From Sideroxydans sp. (GTDB lineage Bacteria > Pseudomonadota > Gammaproteobacteria > Burkholderiales > Gallionellaceae): a stretch of DNA of 12,891 bases. Position 1 is the first letter of the stretch. Every line of letters starts with the position of its first letter. Below the pieces are notes generated by a model that worked only from the letters and a program-made list of their open reading frames with translations, was not told where the DNA came from and ran no database searches. Position numbers and translations under genes: made by a program. Positions 6,847 to 12,891 of the stretch are shown piece after piece. The DNA lies in NCBI GenBank assembly GCA_020057805.1, contig JAGVFD010000249.1, positions 1 to 12,891 of the forward strand, written 5' to 3'.

Positions 6847-7170
6847 AAGCGCCTAGCGATGCTGACCCTAAATATTCTCCCTCACTCACATGATCTCCGC
6901 TACTCGTTCCATCATGAGCGAAGGCGCGACACGGGTTCAGGTGATGCCGGATGTATGGTTGCCTCCGCTTTGTTTGTGCAATTAGGCCAGAATTCTCCAA
7001 GGGGTATTGGCGCTGACTGGCTAGACCATATCAGTATTTGCTGATACGCTGATGAACGATTGACATCCCTCGCAGCCTCTTCAGAGGCTTTATTATTGTG
7101 GTGGTGTGTGGGTCGCTGTAATTTTTGGCGTTTGTACAATTCGGAGTTTTACTCAAATCAAGGGGGCGAA
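6847..7170 (+). other. Gene-free stretch before the SQR-like gene
   Basis: No convincing gene was found: the short open frames here lack binding sites and recognisable products. It holds two small hairpins, TATCAG/CTGATA (7029-7034 and 7041-7046) and AGCCTC/GAGGCT (7074-7079 and 7084-7089). The second is followed by TTTATTATT and could be a weak terminator for upstream transcription. A TACAAT box at 7135-7140 could be the -10 of the SQR-like gene, but no matching -35 is evident. Confidence 0.4.
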
Positions 7171-8628
7171 ATGGCACGTGTCGTTATTTTAGGGGCCGGT
7201 ATTGCAGGGCATACCGCAGCAAGACATTTGAATAAATGGTTAGGCAAGGGGCATGAGGTGGTGGTGGTGTCGCCGAATGCGAAATGGAATTGGATTCCTT
7301 CTAACATCTGGGTCGGTGTTGGGCAGATGACCGAGGATGAGGTCACGTTCGATTTGGCCGAACTCTATAACAAAATTGGTGTGCGTTTTGTACAAGCCAA
7401 GGCGCTATCCCTTAATCCAGAAGGTAATGCAGCGGAGGTGAATCCCTTTGTCACGGTAGAACACACGCATGCGACAAAATTGGGTGAGCAGGAAGTCATC
7501 CCCTATGATTACCTCATCAATGCCACCGGCCCTAAATTGAATTTCGGCGCGACGGAAGGGCTGGGCCCTGAACACGGTCATACCGTGTCTGTTTGCACAG
7601 CATCACATGCGCTGGAAGCGAATCAAAAATTGCAGACGGCGATTGAAGCGATGCGCGCGGGTAAGAATCAAAACATCGTTATCGGCACAGGACACGGCAT
7701 GTGCACCTGTCAAGGTGCGGCGTTCGAATATATCTACAACGTGGATCACGTGTTGCGTGAAGCAGGTGTGCGCGACAAAGCGGTTATTACTTGGCTGAGT
7801 AATGAATACGAGCTGGGCGACTTTGGTATGGGCGGCGTGCAGATTGAGCGCGGTGGCTATATCACCAATGGCAAGGTGTTCGCTGAATCGCTGATGGTGG
7901 AGCGCGGCATCGAATGGATTACGCGCGCGCACGTGAAGAAAGTGGAAGCTGGAAAAATCCATTACGAAATGTTGGATGGCACTTTCCACGAACTCGACTT
8001 CGACTTTTCAATGCTGATTCCGCCGTTTGCGGGTGTGGGACTGAAGGCCTTCGACAAAGCGGGTGCAGACATCACCGCGCAGATATTCGCCCCCAACGGC
8101 TTTATGAAAGTGGATGCCGATTACACCGCACGTCCCTTCTTAGAATGGAGCGCCAAAGACTGGCCGCGCACTTACCAAACGCCGTCCTATCGCAACATCT
8201 TCGCGGTGGGCATTGCCTTCGCACCGCCGCACATGATTAGCAAGCCGATGCAAAGCGCGAACGGTACGCCCATCAATCCAACAGCGCCGCGCACCGGTAT
8301 GCCTTCCGCCGCGATGGCGAAAGCGGTTGCTATGAGTATTCGCGACATGATTAACGGCGCTGAAAAACCCACGCATACCGCTTCAATGTCTGAAATGGGC
8401 GCGGCTTGTGTGGCATCGACCGGTTCATCATTTTTCTCTGGCACAGCGACCACGATGACAGTGTTTCCTGTGGTGCCGGACTTTGAAAAATATCCAGCGT
8501 ACGGGCGCGACATTAGCTTGACCACCGGCGAAATTGGCTTGGCAGGACATTGGATGAAGTACCTGCTGCACCATGCCTTTATCTACCAGGCAAAGATGAA
8601 GCCCGGTTGGTCAATCATGCCCGATTGA
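7171..8628 (+). CDS. Sulfide:quinone oxidoreductase-like flavoprotein
   Basis: A 485-residue FAD-dependent enzyme of the two-dinucleotide-fold family. GAGIAG (8-13) is the FAD-binding glycine motif, YLINATGP (114-121) the second family signature, and IFAVGIAF (343-350) corresponds to the usual late FAD motif. Cysteines at 142 (SVCTAS), 178/180 (HGMCTCQG) and 413 (AACVAS) fit the three redox cysteines of sulfide:quinone oxidoreductases, which oxidise sulfide to sulfane sulfur and pass electrons to quinone at the membrane. The C-terminus after 400 is longer than in type I enzymes and ends in a His/aromatic-rich amphipathic part, as in the longer SQR types; the exact type cannot be fixed by eye. 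The start is ATG 7171, with AGGGGG 4 nt upstream; the frame is open from 7060 but that part has no family similarity. A small gene follows 32 nt later. Confidence 0.85.
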   Translation: MARVVILGAGIAGHTAARHLNKWLGKGHEVVVVSPNAKWNWIPSNIWVGVGQMTEDEVTFDLAELYNKIGVRFVQAKALSLNPEGNAAEVNPFVTVEHTHATKLGEQEVIPYDYLINATGPKLNFGATEGLGPEHGHTVSVCTASHALEANQKLQTAIEAMRAGKNQNIVIGTGHGMCTCQGAAFEYIYNVDHVLREAGVRDKAVITWLSNEYELGDFGMGGVQIERGGYITNGKVFAESLMVERGIEWITRAHVKKVEAGKIHYEMLDGTFHELDFDFSMLIPPFAGVGLKAFDKAGADITAQIFAPNGFMKVDADYTARPFLEWSAKDWPRTYQTPSYRNIFAVGIAFAPPHMISKPMQSANGTPINPTAPRTGMPSAAMAKAVAMSIRDMINGAEKPTHTASMSEMGAACVASTGSSFFSGTATTMTVFPVVPDFEKYPAYGRDISLTTGEIGLAGHWMKYLLHHAFIYQAKMKPGWSIMPD

Positions 8629-8660
8629 TCTCGCATATTTCTAAAAATTAGGAGTCACGC

Positions 8661-8825
8661 ATGTCAGAAAAATTCGCAAATAGAGAGCCCTATCAGCAGG
8701 CCTACTACCCTCCTGCACCTACCCGATTTACGCGGTTTATGCGTACTTGCGTGGCATGGCAGTTCATTCGATTTTTGGTGATTAACTTAAGAATCTTGAA
8801 GTTGATGTCTAAATCGCATCACTGA
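8661..8825 (+). CDS. 54-residue basic protein with a hydrophobic helix, partner of the SQR-like gene
   Basis: A short gene with a strong TAGGAG site six nt before its ATG, 32 nt after the SQR-like stop, followed by a terminator. The first half is polar and rich in Tyr/Pro (EPYQQAYYPPAP at 9-20). Residues 31-49 form a hydrophobic stretch (AWQFIRFLVINLRILKL) broken by Arg37, Arg44 and Lys47, and it ends KSHH. This looks like an amphipathic or membrane-surface helix rather than a simple transmembrane segment. No known family is recognised. Because it shares a transcript with a quinone-reducing flavoprotein that must sit on the membrane, it may anchor or assist that enzyme; this is inference. The single Cys30 could also accept sulfur. 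Confidence 0.75.
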   Translation: MSEKFANREPYQQAYYPPAPTRFTRFMRTCVAWQFIRFLVINLRILKLMSKSHH

Positions 8826-8854
8826 TATTTGGTGACGTGAAAGTAGGTGTAATA

Positions 8855-8882
8855 AAACAAACCCGCGTCAGCGGGTTTGTTT
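8855..8882. terminator. Bidirectional terminator between the SQR operon and uppP
   Basis: A perfect 12-bp inverted repeat, AAACAAACCCGC (8855-8866) and GCGGGTTTGTTT (8871-8882), with a GTCA loop. T-rich arms in both directions suit the two convergent operons. The hairpin overlaps the stop codon of uppP (8881-8883). Confidence 0.9.
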
Positions 8883-9705
8883 ATGGAGCGGACCAGTTCA
8901 CCACCCCTGTGTAAGCGGTGAGCAATACAATCAATCCGAATACGATTCGATACCAAGCGAACACTTCAAAGGTGTGGTTGGAAATGAACTTAATAAAGCT
9001 CTTCACCGCCCACATTGCCGACAGGAACGAGGCCACAAAGCCCACCGCAAACACCGGAAGATCATCGGCGCGCAACAAGTCCCAGTTCTTATACAAATCA
9101 TAAGCCGTCGCGGCGAACATGGTCGGGATGGCCAAAAAGAATGAGAACTCGATAGCCGTCTTGCGTGACATACCAAAAATTAAACCGCCCATGATCATGG
9201 CGCCCGAACGAGACGTTCCAGGAATCATGGCCAGTGCTTGTGCGAATCCCACCTTGAGTGCATCAGGCCAGCGCATCTCATCGACAGAATGGATTCGTGG
9301 TTGATAGGCGCGTCGTTCAACGTACAAGATGATCAGCCCACCCACGATCAGCGCAGTGGCAACCGTGATGGGATTAAATAGCAGTGTCTTGATGGTGGAG
9401 TGAAACATCAGCCCCAAGATGGCCGCAGGCAAGAATCCGATGACTAACATAATGGCAAAACGCTGTGAGGGCGCATCATTGGGTAGCCCTCGCACCACCT
9501 TGGTCAGGCGCTCACGATAATCCCAACAAATCGCCAAGATGGCTGCGAGCTGAATAACAATCTTGAACACCTTGCTCGTCTCGTCGTTGTAACCCAATAA
9601 ATCACCCAAAATAATCAGGTGACCTGTCGATGAGATGGGCAGAAATTCGGTCAGACCTTCGACCACGCCAAGGATGGCGGCTTTGAGTAATAGGATGATA
9701 TCCAT
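8881..9705 (-). CDS. uppP: Undecaprenyl-diphosphatase (UppP/BacA)
   Basis: An inner-membrane phosphatase that recycles undecaprenyl diphosphate to the monophosphate carrier for peptidoglycan and other envelope polymers; overproduction gives bacitracin resistance. The 274 residues match the family length. [14 protein letters not shown] (16-29) and PGTSRSG (162-168, with catalytic Arg166) are both intact, and several hydrophobic helices run throughout. The ATG at 9705 has AAGGAA about 7 nt upstream. It lies on the same strand as the thiC group, 162 bp after the DUF1289 gene, with the palindromic repeat element filling the gap, so it may be read from that operon or from its own promoter. Its stop codon lies within the bidirectional terminator. 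Confidence 0.97.
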   Translation of the reverse strand: MDIILLLKAAILGVVEGLTEFLPISSTGHLIILGDLLGYNDETSKVFKIVIQLAAILAICWDYRERLTKVVRGLPNDAPSQRFAIMLVIGFLPAAILGLMFHSTIKTLLFNPITVATALIVGGLIILYVERRAYQPRIHSVDEMRWPDALKVGFAQALAMIPGTSRSGAMIMGGLIFGMSRKTAIEFSFFLAIPTMFAATAYDLYKNWDLLRADDLPVFAVGFVASFLSAMWAVKSFIKFISNHTFEVFAWYRIVFGLIVLLTAYTGVVNWSAP

Positions 9706-9728
9706 AGTTTATTCCTTGCGTTTAGAAA

Positions 9729-9866
9729 GCCCTCATCCCAACTTTCTCCCAGCGGGAGAAGGAGTGATTGCCTCCTATCCCGCTGGAAGATAACCAGCGA
9801 CTTTCACGGCTTTCATCGTGCTTAGTCGAATGGCTAGTAGTTTCATCAGGATTGAGGTGAGGGTGC
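9729..9866. repeat. Palindromic intergenic repeat element, copy 2
   Basis: The element opens with GCCCTCATCCCAACTTTC and ends with GAGGTGAGGGTGC, so the outer ends are imperfect inverted repeats (CCCTCA against TGAGGG). Inside are two hairpins: TTCTCCC-AGC-GGGAGAA (9744-9760) and CGCTGG-AAGATAA-CCAGCG (9781-9799). It has no coding capacity. The left part resembles 1784-1830, and AGTTTCATCA also occurs near both copies. It looks like a small non-autonomous repeat (REP or MITE-like) inserted between the DUF1289 gene and uppP. The exact borders are estimates. Confidence 0.55.
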
Positions 9867-9867
9867 T

Positions 9868-10068
9868 TTAAGTCTTTCGTATTAGATTTGCGATGCGTTG
9901 ATTCACATCGCAGCGCTCGTCGTCTGTCATCTCAACCCAGCGCGTGACCTCTTCAAAGGTGCGCAAACAAGTGCGACACACATCATCCCCCAGCACCGTG
10001 GTGCAATGACCTGTACATGGAGAAGCAGCGGTAACTAGCGGGGGAGGGGAAAGCGACATGGCGCGCAT
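9868..10068 (-). CDS. DUF1289 cysteine-rich small protein
   Basis: A 66-residue protein with the DUF1289 pattern: SPCTGHC (Cys18, Cys22), a short gap, CRTCLRTFEEVTRW (Cys31, Cys34), then MTDDER and an Arg/Lys tail. The four cysteines would bind one metal ion or cluster; no function is established for the family. The start is taken at 10068 because its ATG shares one base with the stop of the ykgJ-like gene (TAATG); a second ATG at 10059 would give 63 residues. Neither has a good ribosome binding site, so translation is probably by coupling. It is the third gene of the thiC transcript. Confidence 0.85.
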   Translation of the reverse strand: MRAMSLSPPPLVTAASPCTGHCTTVLGDDVCRTCLRTFEEVTRWVEMTDDERCDVNQRIANLIRKT

Positions 10069-10330
10069 TATACCGAGGGGCGCGTGGCTTGCTCCAATTG
10101 TGTGAGCCAATATAGCGCCTGTTCGCGCGAATCTCCGCACATTTCGGTCGAAGGTTTTAAGCCGCCACAAAAAGCGGGGCGCGACGGCTTTTCAAAAACC
10201 TTGCAGCGCAATTTGTCATCAAGCTGCGCACACGGTACGCCTGCAGGTTTGCCTTGCGGCATCCCTGGCAGCGGTGAGGTGATGGACGGTGCAATGCAAC
10301 AGGCAGCGCACCCGCTGCGGCATTCCATCA

Positions 10331-10331
<1 letters not shown>
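10068..10331 (-). CDS. YkgJ-family cysteine-cluster protein
   Basis: An 87-residue protein with eight cysteines (4, 8, 11, 12, 34, 43, 55 and 65). The pattern [15 protein letters not shown] near the N-terminus, then [18 protein letters not shown] and MCGDS, is typical of the short YkgJ/UPF0153 type and resembles E. coli YeiW. It is a likely zinc or iron-sulfur binder with no proven role. The start Met at 10331 shares one base with the thiC stop (TGATG), and a second ATG follows directly. The frame is open further upstream only inside thiC. The tight coupling suggests stoichiometric production with ThiC. Confidence 0.88.
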
Positions 10332-12325
<1,994 letters not shown>

Positions 12326-12334
12326 GAGGCACGC

Positions 12335-12363
12335 AAGGTACGGGAAACAGAGCGGGAAGGCAA
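12335..12363 (-). promoter_or_regulatory. Putative thiC promoter
   Basis: On the minus strand TTGCCT (12358-12363), a 17-bp spacer, and TACCTT (12335-12340). The hexamers are weak (4 and 3 of 6), but the position is right for a transcript starting just 5' of the riboswitch. Confidence 0.35.
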
Positions 12364-12397
12364 GCAAAGGACGGGGCTGGGCGAGGTTAATCTAACG

Positions 12398-12422
12398 CGT
12401 AATAATTACGATTGCATAATCG
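12398..12422. repeat. Paired palindromes in the thiC/esterase divergent region
   Basis: Two overlapping inverted repeats: CGTAAT-A-ATTACG (12398-12410) and CGATT-GCAT-AATCG (12409-12422). They lie between the two divergent genes and could be an operator, but no known regulator motif is recognised. Confidence 0.45.
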
Positions 12423-12482
12423 TGGGGGGTGCCCTAAAGTTCCCCTCGGTTTTTCGATAAATCAAAATCAGGGAGAACAATA

Positions 12483-12891
12483 ATGCGTCAATTCAAATAT
12501 ATGTCAGCCTTGCTGATGGCTTTGGTCATGGTGGGATGCGGTGGCGGCGGGGCGGGAGATCAAACGCCCGCAGTTAAATTTACCTCGCAGGTTTCTTTCG
12601 GCGACAGCTTGAGTGATGTGGGGTCGTACAAGGTAGGGTCTGTTGCGGCAGCGGGGGGCGGGCAATTCACCATCAATGGTGGAGGCAGAAATTGGACAGA
12701 GTTGATGGCGGCGCAGTCGGGTTTGCCAGTACATTGTGCAGCATTAACGGGAGGCTTTGGTGTGGCGGCTACCGCATCTGCAGCTTGTACAGGTTATGCC
12801 GAAGGCGGTGCACGAGTGACCAATCCAATTGGAATTGGATATAACACGACGACACCCGCAGCGGGCGCAATGACCGTTCCTGTGGTGACTC
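12483..12891 (+). CDS. GDSL-type esterase/lipase lipoprotein, N-terminal part (runs off right edge)
   Basis: 136 codons are visible. A signal peptide ends in MVGC (Cys19), a usable lipobox, followed by a glycine run typical of lipoproteins. FGDSLSDVGSY at 39-49 is block I of the SGNH/GDSL hydrolases, with Ser42 as nucleophile. GGGRNWTELMAAQ is the usual next motif, and YAEGGARVT resembles the block II glycine region. The Asn block and the catalytic Asp/His pair lie beyond the window. Such proteins hydrolyse esters of lipids or polysaccharides at the cell surface. The ATG has GGGAG about 8 nt upstream. A weak promoter (TTGCAT at 12412-12417, 17 bp, TAAAGT at 12435-12440) may serve it. It is divergent from thiC and probably unrelated in function. 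Confidence 0.88.
   Translation, partial: MRQFKYMSALLMALVMVGCGGGGAGDQTPAVKFTSQVSFGDSLSDVGSYKVGSVAAAGGGQFTINGGGRNWTELMAAQSGLPVHCAALTGGFGVAATASAACTGYAEGGARVTNPIGIGYNTTTPAAGAMTVPVVT

Noticed and set aside
7060..7096. TTGACA and TATTAT as a promoter for the SQR-like gene
   Set aside because: The spacer is 25 bp, far beyond the 16-19 bp that sigma-70 tolerates.
7060..7170. N-terminal extension of the SQR-like protein from a TTG at 7060
   Set aside because: No family similarity upstream of MARVVILGAG, and a good ribosome binding site precedes the ATG at 7171.
12504..12734. Minus-strand 76-codon open frame opposite the esterase gene
   Set aside because: The plus-strand frame has a signal peptide, lipobox and GDSL motif; the minus frame has nothing recognisable.

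Overview
The window looks like chromosomal DNA of a betaproteobacterium, probably of the Gallionella/Sideroxydans/sulfur-oxidizer type within Nitrosomonadales. This is inferred from protein style, gene order (glnA next to a DUF4124 gene; thiC followed by two cysteine-rich genes) and a sulfide:quinone oxidoreductase-like gene near a rhodanese gene. No rRNA, tRNA, CRISPR array or intact insertion sequence was seen.

Layout: (1) 1-2002, nitrogen assimilation, minus strand. A DUF4124 gene runs off the left edge. Upstream of it is glnA, preceded by a good sigma-54 promoter and an NtrC-type enhancer site that overlaps the end of the next gene. (2) 1990-6019, a tight minus-strand operon: outer-membrane barrel protein, small PstS-like periplasmic binding protein, membrane diguanylate cyclase (CHASE8-like sensor plus GGDEF), and a cation diffusion facilitator. 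The first three are spaced 2 nt apart and then overlap by ATGA. The arrangement recalls the YfiBNR logic of an outer-membrane protein, a periplasmic regulator and an inner-membrane cyclase, but with different families. (3) 6159-8825, plus strand: a single-domain rhodanese, the remains of a CopG/BrnA-like antitoxin gene broken by frameshifts, about 320 bp without a recognisable gene, an SQR-like flavoprotein, and a 54-residue protein with its own strong ribosome binding site. (4) 8855-12363, minus strand: thiC under a TPP riboswitch, then a YkgJ-type and a DUF1289 cysteine-rich protein coupled by one-base stop/start overlaps, then a palindromic repeat element and uppP. A shared bidirectional terminator closes this side and the SQR side. 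(5) 12483-12891, plus strand: the start of a GDSL-type lipoprotein esterase, divergent from thiC, running off the right edge.

Most genes are housekeeping or standard accessory genes. The most interesting parts are the barrel/PstS-like/cyclase/metal-efflux operon, the small protein paired with the SQR-like enzyme, and the translationally coupled thiC-ykgJ-DUF1289 set, in which two cysteine-cluster proteins accompany an iron-sulfur radical-SAM enzyme. A palindromic repeat family occurs twice, once in the glnA leader and once upstream of uppP.
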